DNA of 60,113 bases from DATIXJ01 sp035518715 (GTDB lineage Bacteria > Bacteroidota > Ignavibacteria > UBA10030 > SZUA-254): positions 1 through 60,113 of the forward strand of contig DATIXJ010000073.1 in assembly GCA_035518715.1 (NCBI GenBank), written 5' to 3'. A model generated the notes under the pieces. That model saw only the letters and a list, made by a program, of their open reading frames with translations. It was not told where the DNA came from and searched no databases. The position numbers and the translations under genes were made by a program. This document shows, one piece after another, positions 53,129-60,113 of the stretch. Positions within the stretch are counted from its first letter, which is position 1. Each line of letters opens with the position of its first letter.

Positions 53129-54585
53129 AGCATATCGCGATCGATCCGGTGACCCGTCTCGAAGGTCACGGCAAAATAGATATTTTTCTTAGCGATGACG
53201 GCGAGGTTGAGAACTGTTATTTCGTGATCCCGGAGCTCCGCGGATTCGAGCAATTTTGCGTCGGGCGCCCAGTGGAAGAAATGCCGCGCATTACCACCCG
53301 GCTCTGCGGCGTCTGCCCGGAAGCTCACCACATTGCATCCGTCAAAGCATGCGATGCGGTGTATCATGTTGAGCCGCCGCCGACCGCCCGAAAATTGCGG
53401 GAGCTTCTCTATCATGTCTTCTTCGCGGGAGACCATACGCTCCACTTCTATGCGCTCGGCGGACCCGATTTCATTCTTGGTCCGGACGCTCCTGCGGCTC
53501 AAAGGAATATTCTCGGCGTCATCGGCAAAGTCGGCGTCGAAGTGGGGAAGAAGGTCATCCGGATGAGAGCGCACCATTCTGCCATTATGGAGTTGCTCGG
53601 CGGCAAGAAGGTGCACCAGGTAACCTCGATTCCGGGCGGGGTATCGAAAGGCCTCACCGAGGATGAACGAAAATCGGTTGAGGGCCGGATTCTGGAGATG
53701 GTCGAGTTCGCAAAGTTTACGATTAAGGTGTTTGATGATATCGTCCTGAAGAACAAGGCGTATCTCGACCTGATTACCGGCAACGACTACAAACAGAAGA
53801 TCCATTCGATGGGGTTGGTGGATCAGAATAAGCGCCTGAATTTTTATGATGGAAAAGTCCGTGTAGTGGATACTGAAGGAAAGGAGATTGCCCTCTATAC
53901 TCCGGATTCATACCTCGAGTATGTGGCGGAACATGTGGAACCCTGGACGTATCTCAAATTCCCCTACCTGAAGAAGATCGGCTGGAAGGGGTTTTCCGAA
54001 GGTTCCGACAGCGGGGTCTATCGCGCAACACCGCTGTCCCGGCTGAATGCCTGCGAGGGTCTTTCGACACCTCTGGCGCAGAAGGAGTACGAGAGGATGT
54101 TCAGCACGCTGGGAGGAAAACCGGTGCATGCCACACTGGCAACGCACTGGGCGCGCGTGATCGAGCTCCTCTATGCAGCGGAACGGGCTCTCGAGCTCGT
54201 CCGGGATCCCGAAATTACCGGTAAAGAGATCCGGACTATCCCGACAGCCGTTCCGACGGAAGGTGTCGGGATTGTCGAAGCACCGCGCGGAACACTCACG
54301 CACCATTATGCCACCGATGAACGGGGGCTGGTGAGAAAGGTAAATCTCATCGTCGGCACAACCAATAATCACGCAGCGATCTCCATGTCGATCAAGAAAG
54401 CCGCACAGGGACTGATCCGAAAAGGTGTGGAAGTCAACGAAGGAGTGTTGAACAGGATTGAGATGGCGTTCCGGGCGTTCGATCCCTGTTTCGGCTGTGC
54501 TACCCATACGCTCGGAAGGATTCCGCTCGAAATCTTTGTCCGTGATTCCTCGGGCACCGTGCTGCAGCAGATCATGCGGGAATGA
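53125..54585 (+). CDS. mvhA: [NiFe]-hydrogenase large subunit, MvhA type (group 3c)
   Basis: The 486-residue catalytic subunit oxidises H2 at a NiFe centre. Both nickel motifs are intact: RLCGVC (C61, C64) and DPCFGC (C455, C458), with H461 after them as the expected cleavage point. Twenty-five residues follow H461, a C-terminal peptide for the protease encoded at 51030. N-terminal DPVTRLEGHG and RAHHSA are also conserved. The subunit pairs with MvhG and MvhD; with HdrABC next door the complex would couple H2 oxidation to ferredoxin and disulfide reduction. It is classed with group 3c rather than 3b or 4 by its MvhD and Hdr partners. Confidence 0.94.
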   Translation: MKHIAIDPVTRLEGHGKIDIFLSDDGEVENCYFVIPELRGFEQFCVGRPVEEMPRITTRLCGVCPEAHHIASVKACDAVYHVEPPPTARKLRELLYHVFFAGDHTLHFYALGGPDFILGPDAPAAQRNILGVIGKVGVEVGKKVIRMRAHHSAIMELLGGKKVHQVTSIPGGVSKGLTEDERKSVEGRILEMVEFAKFTIKVFDDIVLKNKAYLDLITGNDYKQKIHSMGLVDQNKRLNFYDGKVRVVDTEGKEIALYTPDSYLEYVAEHVEPWTYLKFPYLKKIGWKGFSEGSDSGVYRATPLSRLNACEGLSTPLAQKEYERMFSTLGGKPVHATLATHWARVIELLYAAERALELVRDPEITGKEIRTIPTAVPTEGVGIVEAPRGTLTHHYATDERGLVRKVNLIVGTTNNHAAISMSIKKAAQGLIRKGVEVNEGVLNRIEMAFRAFDPCFGCATHTLGRIPLEIFVRDSSGTVLQQIMRE

Positions 54586-54624
54586 TGAACAGGAAATAAT
54601 TCACAACATGGATGAGGTTATGTC

Positions 54625-55230
54625 ATGAAAGATCCGTTCAGCGAACAAGCCGGCCAGAAAATTAAATTTGAGTCGGAGCTCGACAGAAGTTTCGGGGAAA
54701 CCATCTCGCACCGCGTGTCGAACGGTACCCTGATGGCATGCATTCAGTGCGGAACGTGCAGCGCAACGTGCCCGTTAAGCACCTATATGGACTTCACTCC
54801 CCGAAAAATCATCGCAATGGTTCGTGCGGGATTCCGCGAGGAAGTGCTCACAAACCAGACTATCTGGCTCTGCGCATCGTGCTATTCGTGTACCGTGGAG
54901 TGCCCGAAGGGTATCAGGATTACGGAGGTGATGTATGCCCTGAAGCGGGAAGCCATCACGCACGGGTTTTATCCGAAGAGATTCTCCATCCCGGTCCTTG
55001 CGCGCACGTTTTATGATCAGGTCAGAAGTCGCGGAAGACTGAGCGAAGTCTACCTCATGATGAGATATTATCTTGCGACAAATCCCCTTCGCTCCCTCGG
55101 CCAGATTGGTCTCGCTCTGCGCCTGTTCAAGCGGGGGCGCCTGACGCTCTTTGAAAAAGGGGTGAAGGAAAAAGCAGGATTGCGCAAAATCCTTGAAACG
55201 GCGGATCGCCGCCGGGAGGTGCCGTCATGA
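54625..55230 (+). CDS. hdrC: Heterodisulfide reductase subunit C
   Basis: The 201-residue protein has two [4Fe-4S] motifs, CIQCGTCSATCP (C39, C42, C45, C49) and CASCYSCTVECP (C83, C86, C89, C93). A helical C-terminal region follows, as in HdrC of methanogens and of bacterial Hdr complexes. HdrC relays electrons from HdrA to HdrB. There is no membrane segment, so this is the soluble HdrABC type and not HdrDE. GAGG precedes the ATG by about 7 bases; the stop overlaps the hdrB start by four bases. Confidence 0.92.
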   Translation: MKDPFSEQAGQKIKFESELDRSFGETISHRVSNGTLMACIQCGTCSATCPLSTYMDFTPRKIIAMVRAGFREEVLTNQTIWLCASCYSCTVECPKGIRITEVMYALKREAITHGFYPKRFSIPVLARTFYDQVRSRGRLSEVYLMMRYYLATNPLRSLGQIGLALRLFKRGRLTLFEKGVKEKAGLRKILETADRRREVPS

Positions 55231-56123
55231 AATACATCTATTATTCGGGCTGTGCGTTGAAATCAAGCGGCAAGGGGTACGAAGAATCGCTTCTGAAGGT
55301 TCTCTCTGCTGTCGGCGTCGAGTTTCAGGAACTGCAGGACTGGAATTGCTGCGGTGCAACGACGTATATGTCGATCGACGAATTCAAATCGTCGGCGCTG
55401 GCCACGCGCAACCTCGCTCTTGCCGAACAGCAGAACGGATCACCCGATGTCCAGATCATTGCTCCCTGCAGCGCGTGTTATGTTGTCCTGAACAAAGCAC
55501 AGCATCACTTCAGGGAAGACCCCGTATCTGCAAAGATGATCGGCGAGGCGCTCCATTCGGCCGGGCTCACGTTCTCGGGGGAGGCGACCATCCGGCACCC
55601 CCTGGATATCCTGATCAATACTGTCGGCCTCGAACGGATAAAGTCTGCCGTTCGCAAGCCCCTGAAAAAGCTCCGTGTGGCATCGTATTACGGCTGCCAG
55701 GTGGTGAGGCCGTTCACGCAGTTCGATGATCCGCGAGATCCGAAAAGTATGGACGATGTTGTGAAGGCAATCGGTGCAGAACCGGTCGACTGGCCGTTGA
55801 AGACCCGATGCTGCGGCGGCAATCTCGTGAATACCATTCATGATGTCGGCCTTCGGATGAACTACCATATTCTGCGGGAAGCGAAGAAGCGCAATGCCGA
55901 TGTCCTCATTACCGCATGTCCCCTTTGCCAGTTCAATCTGGAATGTTACCAGGACGAGATGGAACGGGAGTACGGAGAAAGTGCCGCAATTCCGGTTATC
56001 TACTTCAGCCAGCTGATGGGGATGAGCTTCGGGATCAGTGAGAAGAATCTCGGCGTTCAACGGTCGGTGGTTCCCCCCGTGTGTGTCTCCAAAATTTTGA
56101 GAGGAGAAGAGGCGTATGCCTAA
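55227..56123 (+). CDS. hdrB: Heterodisulfide reductase subunit B (catalytic, two CCG domains)
   Basis: The 298-residue protein has two complete CCG domains: C9, C41-C42, C81, C84 in the first, and YYGCQVV, TRCCGG and CPLCQ in the second. In the solved HdrABC-MvhAGD structure these bind two non-cubane [4Fe-4S] clusters that split the CoM-S-S-CoB disulfide. Retention of both suggests real disulfide chemistry rather than a pure electron relay. Bacteria of this kind are not known to make CoM or CoB, so the substrate is unknown. The 3' end overlaps hdrA by eight bases. Confidence 0.93.
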   Translation: MKYIYYSGCALKSSGKGYEESLLKVLSAVGVEFQELQDWNCCGATTYMSIDEFKSSALATRNLALAEQQNGSPDVQIIAPCSACYVVLNKAQHHFREDPVSAKMIGEALHSAGLTFSGEATIRHPLDILINTVGLERIKSAVRKPLKKLRVASYYGCQVVRPFTQFDDPRDPKSMDDVVKAIGAEPVDWPLKTRCCGGNLVNTIHDVGLRMNYHILREAKKRNADVLITACPLCQFNLECYQDEMEREYGESAAIPVIYFSQLMGMSFGISEKNLGVQRSVVPPVCVSKILRGEEAYA

Positions 56124-58104
56124 TACCAATGGACAGATCAGGGTCGGATTTTACATTTGCCACTGCGGACATAACATCGCGCACATTGTCGATGTGAAGC
56201 AGGTCGCCGAATATGTGGCGACACTGCCGAATGTGATCGTCTCCCGCGAGTATAAGTATATGTGCTCGGATCCGGGTCAGGAGTTGATCCAGTCGGATAT
56301 GAAGGAGCATCACCTCAACCGGATCGTTGTAGCGTCGTGCTCACCGCTCCTCCATGAGCACACATTCCGGAATGCGACGGAAAAAGGAGGGCTCAATCCC
56401 TTTTATTTCCACATGGTGAATATCCGCGAGCACGTTTCCTGGATCCATGAAGATCGCGCGGCGGCAACACAGAAGGCAAAGGATCTTGCCCGGGCTGCCA
56501 TCAGAAGAGTGAGCCATCACAGGGGTCTCGAATCGAAGCGGGTGCCGGTACATCCGGATGCACTCGTGGTGGGAGGGGGTATCGCCGGAATTCATGCCGC
56601 CCTGACGCTGGCAAATGCGGGAAAGAAAGTCTATCTCGTCGAGCGCGAGCCCACGATCGGCGGGCACATGGCAAAATTTGACAAGACCTTTCCCACGATG
56701 GATTGCGCCGCGTGTATCCTGACGCCGAAAATGTCGTCAGTCCGCAACCATCCGAACATTACACTCTGGACCTATTCCGAAGTGACCGCCGTGAGCGGCT
56801 TTGTCGGCAACTACAAAGTGACGGTCAAGCGGAAACCGCGTTATGTGAACGAAGAGCTTTGTGTCGGATGCATGGATTGTGTGGAAAAATGCATCTATAA
56901 AGAAGGAAAGTATGACGACGAGTTTAATCTCGGGCTGAGCAAGAGAAAGCCCGTCTACATACCATTCCCGCAGGCAACGCCGCAGATCGTTCTCATCGAT
57001 CCGGAAACCTGCATCGACTTCAAATCCGGAAAGTGCAAGAAGACCTGCGTCGAAGCATGCGACCGGGGCGCCATCGATCTCAAACAAAAAGAGAAAATCG
57101 AAGAGATCGATGTCGGAACCGTAATACTCGCTACCGGGTTCCAGGCATTCGATGCCGCAAAGACTCCATACTACGGTTATGGAAGATATAAGAACGTCTA
57201 TACGTCGCTGGAAATGGAACGGCTGGTCAATGCCTCCGGACCGACGGGCGGCGAGATCATCACGCGTGACGGCAAGCATCCCAAAACGGTCGGCATCATT
57301 CACTGCGTCGGTTCACGTGACGACAAGACGCATAAATGGTGCTCGCGGGTTTGCTGCATGTACTCTTTGAAACTCGCCCACCTGATACGCGAACACACCC
57401 AGGCAGAGGTCTATAATTTTTACATCGATATGCGGACGCCCGGGAAAGGTTATGAGGAGTTCTATGATCGACTTCTCCGGGAGGATGTCCATTTTATCCG
57501 GGGACGTGTGGCGGAAGTGACCGATTGGGCTGTCACCGACGATGAAGAAGGAAAACTCATCATCCGCGTTGAAGATACGATGATCGGGGTGGTGCGCAGG
57601 GTTCCGGTAGATATGGTTGTCCTCGCGGTCGGTATCGAGCCCAAAGCCGACGCACAGCAGATACGCAGAATGTTCAACATCTCCTGCTCGACAGAGGGAT
57701 TCTTCCTCGAACGACACCCGAAGCTTGCCCCGGTGAGCACGTTTACTGACGGTGTGTTCATTGCCGGCTGCTGTCAGGGCCCGAAGGATATTCCTGATAC
57801 CGTTGCGCAGGCAGGTGCCGCTGCGGCCGAAGCGCTGGCGCTTATCGATGTGGGACACGTCGAAATGGAGCCGAACACCGCCTATATCGAGGACCGTTAC
57901 TGCGGCGGATGCAAGTTCTGTCTCTCGGTTTGCCCCTACGGCGCTATTACGTTCGATGAGGAAAAGAAGGTCGCCGTGATCCAGGAAGCTCTGTGCAAGG
58001 GATGCGGAACATGTGTTGCAACCTGCCCGTCCGGATCGATTCGGCAAAACCTCTTTGAGACCGATCAGCTTCTCAGCGAAATCGAAGGACTGCTGGTCTC
58101 CTGA
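56116..58104 (+). CDS. hdrA: Heterodisulfide reductase subunit A (FAD, electron-bifurcating)
   Basis: The 662-residue protein has the full HdrA layout: an N-terminal cluster domain (ICHCGHN, about 14-20), an FAD-binding thioredoxin-reductase-like domain (VVGGGIAGIHAALTLANAG, then CAACILTPKM), and an inserted ferredoxin domain (CVGCMDCVEKC and CKKTCVEAC). Two more [4Fe-4S] motifs lie at the C-terminus (CGGCKFCLSVCP and CKGCGTCVATCP). Its length is close to methanogen HdrA (about 655). The FAD splits electron pairs between ferredoxin and HdrB. AGAGG lies about 4 bases before the ATG. A terminator at 58121-58167 closes the operon. Confidence 0.94.
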   Translation: MPNTNGQIRVGFYICHCGHNIAHIVDVKQVAEYVATLPNVIVSREYKYMCSDPGQELIQSDMKEHHLNRIVVASCSPLLHEHTFRNATEKGGLNPFYFHMVNIREHVSWIHEDRAAATQKAKDLARAAIRRVSHHRGLESKRVPVHPDALVVGGGIAGIHAALTLANAGKKVYLVEREPTIGGHMAKFDKTFPTMDCAACILTPKMSSVRNHPNITLWTYSEVTAVSGFVGNYKVTVKRKPRYVNEELCVGCMDCVEKCIYKEGKYDDEFNLGLSKRKPVYIPFPQATPQIVLIDPETCIDFKSGKCKKTCVEACDRGAIDLKQKEKIEEIDVGTVILATGFQAFDAAKTPYYGYGRYKNVYTSLEMERLVNASGPTGGEIITRDGKHPKTVGIIHCVGSRDDKTHKWCSRVCCMYSLKLAHLIREHTQAEVYNFYIDMRTPGKGYEEFYDRLLREDVHFIRGRVAEVTDWAVTDDEEGKLIIRVEDTMIGVVRRVPVDMVVLAVGIEPKADAQQIRRMFNISCSTEGFFLERHPKLAPVSTFTDGVFIAGCCQGPKDIPDTVAQAGAAAAEALALIDVGHVEMEPNTAYIEDRYCGGCKFCLSVCPYGAITFDEEKKVAVIQEALCKGCGTCVATCPSGSIRQNLFETDQLLSEIEGLLVS

Positions 58105-58120
58105 ATAGTGGGGCGAGAAT

Positions 58121-58167
58121 TACGCGCCGGGATTCCCTTCCTCTGCGGGATCCCGGCGTGTGTGTTT
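58121..58167 (+). terminator. Terminator of the hydrogenase/Hdr operon
   Basis: ACGCGCCGGGAT pairs with ATCCCGGCGTGT (11 of 12 positions) around a C/T-rich loop and is followed by GTGTTT. It lies 17 bases past the hdrA stop. Confidence 0.75.
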
Positions 58168-58199
58168 CCAACCTCCTGCCTGCAACAATCTTCATGCTC

Positions 58200-58841
58200 C
58201 TATTTCGGATATCCCACAGTTTGCGCAAGCAGAATTCTCTGGTCGCTCGTTAATCCCATCTCGGCGCTGAGTGCCTGCCTGTCGATGGAGCCGCGAACCA
58301 CGCACGCAAGTCCTTCCGATGCACAGTAGAGGTAAACGTTTTCTCCGATGAAACCGCAATCGGCTCCCATATAGAGAAGCTGATCATCGCCACCGGCGCG
58401 GTTCGTCTTTGAGAGATTTGCAACGTACACGATCGTCAGCGGAGCAGACTTCACAAAATCCTGCATCCCGGTTTTTCCGCGTATGTCTGCAGGTGAGAGC
58501 ACGCGGAGTGTGTTCGTGCGGGCATCATACAGAGAATACCCTTCGCCGGTCACGACGTAGAGATCTATTTCCTGCCAGTTCATGGCTGAAGGTGCCGTGC
58601 GATGACCATCGTTGCGGTTAATGCCGAAGGCTGCCCAGAGGAGGTTTGACAAGCTCTGCTGTGAAATCTTGTTCTCGCTGAATGACCGTGACGTCCGCCG
58701 CATTTTGAGGACCTGCATGAGCGGTTTCCCGCCTGAAGTATCGGGAGAAGGGAGTGAGACTGTCTTTGCTGATTCCTGGCAAAAACATTCTCCCGTTAAA
58801 ATTACTGCAACGAACGCGATGAAGACACAGAGTCTGTTCAT
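58200..58841 (-). CDS. Exported nitroreductase-family (SagB/ThcOx-like) protein
   Basis: The 213-residue protein has a signal peptide (about 1-21, ...TGECFCQ; the cysteine suggests a possible lipoprotein). A nitroreductase domain follows: VLKMRRTSRSFSENKIS at the start of the FMN site, LLWAAFGINR, HRTAPSAMNWQEIDLY, MGADCGFIGENVYLYCASEG, and the final LAQTVGYPK. Family members use FMN for dehydrogenation or reduction of small molecules. Export before folding raises the question of how FMN is loaded; related exported forms occur in Bacteroidota. GGAAGGA lies 5-6 bases before the ATG. It lies downstream of araH with its own promoter candidate. Confidence 0.87.
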   Translation of the reverse strand: MNRLCVFIAFVAVILTGECFCQESAKTVSLPSPDTSGGKPLMQVLKMRRTSRSFSENKISQQSLSNLLWAAFGINRNDGHRTAPSAMNWQEIDLYVVTGEGYSLYDARTNTLRVLSPADIRGKTGMQDFVKSAPLTIVYVANLSKTNRAGGDDQLLYMGADCGFIGENVYLYCASEGLACVVRGSIDRQALSAEMGLTSDQRILLAQTVGYPK

Positions 58842-58942
58842 GGTATTCCTTCCGAAATTAATTCAGAGAATCTGCCGACAGAAGTATCTGATGGAATGAA
58901 GAACGCGATGAAGGACGGAGATTCGGTGCAGCGCTATGATAT

Positions 58943-58974
58943 CAGAAGATACGGAGGAGAGTGTTGAATCTCAA
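58943..58974 (-). promoter_or_regulatory. Promoter candidate of the nitroreductase gene
   Basis: On the minus strand TTGAGA (58974-58969), 17 bases, then TATCTTCTG (58951-58943). The leader is about 95 bases. It begins immediately after the araH stop codon. Confidence 0.45.
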
Positions 58975-58978
58975 ATAA

Positions 58979-59923
58979 TCAGGACCGGCGCCACCGCGTG
59001 CGATCCAGCATCACGGCAGCCAGGAGAATCGCCCCGCTGACGACGTACTGGTAGAAGATCTCGATGTTCAGGAGATTCATCGCGTTTTGTACGGTTCCGG
59101 TGATGAGTACGCCGACGATGACTCCGCTCATCGAACCGATGCCGCCGGTGAGCGAGACGCCGCCGAGCACACAGGCCGAGATGACCTGCAATTCAAGCCC
59201 CTGGGCTGCGGCCGGCTGTCCGCTCGTCATCCGCGATGCGAGAATAACACCGGCAAATCCTGCGACCATTCCCTGTATCGAGAAGATTGCGATCTTCGTT
59301 GCAACGACCGGCACGCCCGCAAGCCGGGCGGCTTCCTTGTTCCCTCCGATAGCAAGCGCGTGCCGGCCGAACGTCGTTTGGTTCAGCACGGTGCCAAATA
59401 GGATGAAGCTGGCGATCATGAACCATACCGGAAGAGGAACGGAAAGGAGCGTCGAAATCCCGAGCGTGAAGAATGCCTCATCGCGTATGCCCACCGCTTT
59501 TCCGTCGGATGCGATATAGGATATACCCCGGGTAATTTCCATCGATGCCAGTGTGGTGATGAGAGCGTTAATGCCGAACCGCGCAATAATAACGCCGTTC
59601 GCGAACCCGACCACCCCGCCGGCGAGAATTCCGGCAGCGATCCCCACGACCACGCTTCCCGTACCATTGATGACAACAGCGGCAATCACACCGCTGCACG
59701 CCACGATCGACCCGACAGACAGATCGAAGTCTCCGGCCGCGAGGCAGAAGAGCATCGTGGATGCGATGATCCCAACGGTCGCAACCGAAAGGGCAAGTCC
59801 TTCGACATTCAGCGCACTGAAGAAATTCGGAACAACGAGAGATACGACTATAAAAAGGATGAAAAATACCGCGACCATTCCGGTGTTCCTTCCGAATGGG
59901 TGTATTGTCCGGACCGCAGACAT
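58979..59923 (-). CDS. araH: L-arabinose ABC transporter permease
   Basis: A 314-residue integral membrane protein with about nine to ten hydrophobic segments. It matches E. coli AraH along its whole length: FVVPNF-type first loop, MLFCLAAGDFDLSVGSIVA, FGINALITTLASMEITRG, SDGKAVGIRDEAFF, FGRHALAIGGNKEAARLAGV, ASRMTSGQPAAAQG, ISACVLGGVSLTGGIGSMSG and QNAMNLLNIEIFYQYVV. It would form the channel for arabinose or a similar sugar. The ATG at 59923 shares its A with the upstream araF stop (TGATG), so the genes are coupled; the TTG at 59926 is in frame but less likely. The araG ATPase is not between araF and araH. Confidence 0.92.
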   Translation of the reverse strand: MSAVRTIHPFGRNTGMVAVFFILFIVVSLVVPNFFSALNVEGLALSVATVGIIASTMLFCLAAGDFDLSVGSIVACSGVIAAVVINGTGSVVVGIAAGILAGGVVGFANGVIIARFGINALITTLASMEITRGISYIASDGKAVGIRDEAFFTLGISTLLSVPLPVWFMIASFILFGTVLNQTTFGRHALAIGGNKEAARLAGVPVVATKIAIFSIQGMVAGFAGVILASRMTSGQPAAAQGLELQVISACVLGGVSLTGGIGSMSGVIVGVLITGTVQNAMNLLNIEIFYQYVVSGAILLAAVMLDRTRWRRS

Positions 59924-60113
59924 CAACGCATTCCCTGCTCTTTAAGGACCTGCCGGAAATTCTCCCTCGTGATCAGAATTCCCGTCGTGTACGTTTCCTT
60001 CCGCGGCTCAGATCCATCCTTCACCCATCGATAGAGCATCTCTGATGTTTCGAATCCGTGGCGGCGCGGTGAGAGGAGAATTGATGCGAAGAACCCGGTA
60101 GGATTCTCTTTTT
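59923..60113 (-). CDS. araF: L-arabinose-binding periplasmic protein, C-terminal fragment
   Basis: The last 62 codons of a gene that enters from the right edge. The translation includes GFFASILLSPRRHGFETSEM, LYRWVKDGSEPRKETYTTG and ILITRENFRQVLKEQGMR, which lines up with the end of E. coli AraF (GFYGSLLPSPDVHGYKSSEM and LITRDNFKEELEKKGL). It is the binding protein that feeds AraH. The stop at 59925-59923 overlaps the araH start by one base. Confidence 0.85.
   Translation of the reverse strand, partial: KENPTGFFASILLSPRRHGFETSEMLYRWVKDGSEPRKETYTTGILITRENFRQVLKEQGMR

Noticed and set aside
53125..54585. Large subunit considered as a bidirectional (group 3b/3d) or group 4 hydrogenase
   Set aside because: The adjacent MvhD and HdrCBA genes, and the absence of HydB/HydG-type diaphorase or complex-I-like membrane subunits, favour group 3c.
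1..60113. tRNA, rRNA and known riboswitch signatures
   Set aside because: No GTTCGAATC-type T-arm with a matching acceptor stem, no rRNA segments and no familiar riboswitch core were seen by eye; a covariance-model search would be needed to exclude small RNAs.

Overview
The window looks like chromosomal DNA of an uncultured Bacteroidota/Chlorobi-group (FCB) bacterium, most like the Ignavibacteria side of that group. This rests on three observations. Nine intact secreted proteins carry a type IX secretion (T9SS) C-terminal sorting domain of the NYPNPFNPxTxIxYxLP...KMxLLK kind. A SusC-like/TonB-type outer-membrane barrel is present. Many intergenic regions carry TTG-N20-TAnnTTTG-like promoters, the Bacteroidota primary-sigma pattern. 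No rRNA, tRNA or CRISPR array was recognised. Taxonomy is inferred from these features only.

Layout. 1-141: right end of an IS3-family element, next to a Rieske iron-sulfur protein (284-889, minus). 1702-25721: a secreted and outer-membrane protein block with six T9SS-tailed proteins, a decayed T9SS tail (6123-6359), a TonB-type barrel, a DUF5916/CBM9 protein, an ICMT-like membrane methyltransferase, a 29-residue-repeat protein, an orphan ModA and a small secreted protein. 26181-35812: a receptor Ser/Thr kinase with TPRs, a T9SS-tailed sugar-dehydrogenase-like protein, a tricorn-type protease and a double-receiver response regulator. 36202-39271 (minus): an ECF sigma factor, a zinc-finger anti-sigma factor and a run of small redox proteins (DUF2892, thioredoxin, OsmC, FmdB, rhodanese, DUF302). 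39313-50545: a T9SS M1 aminopeptidase, a 1189-residue T9SS propeller protein, a lipoprotein esterase with a starch-binding-like domain, a B12-type radical SAM enzyme and an O-methyltransferase. 51030-58104 (plus): hydrogenase maturation protease, MvhD, MvhG, MvhA, HdrC, HdrB and HdrA in one tight operon. 58200-60113 (minus): a secreted SagB-like nitroreductase and the end of an arabinose ABC transporter (araF fragment, araH).

How the genes work together. The most notable system is the seven-gene hydrogenase/heterodisulfide-reductase operon. It encodes all parts of an MvhADG-HdrABC flavin-based electron-bifurcating complex plus the protease that would mature its large subunit, with all metal-binding motifs present, in a lineage not expected to make coenzyme M or B. 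Its disulfide or other high-potential acceptor is therefore unknown. A second system is the sigma/anti-sigma/thioredoxin cluster, which resembles a thiol-stress regulon. A third pattern is the dense set of T9SS cargo. Four of these proteins share an internally duplicated domain of about 130 residues (WNL...GYW) just before the sorting tail, which I do not recognise as a named family.
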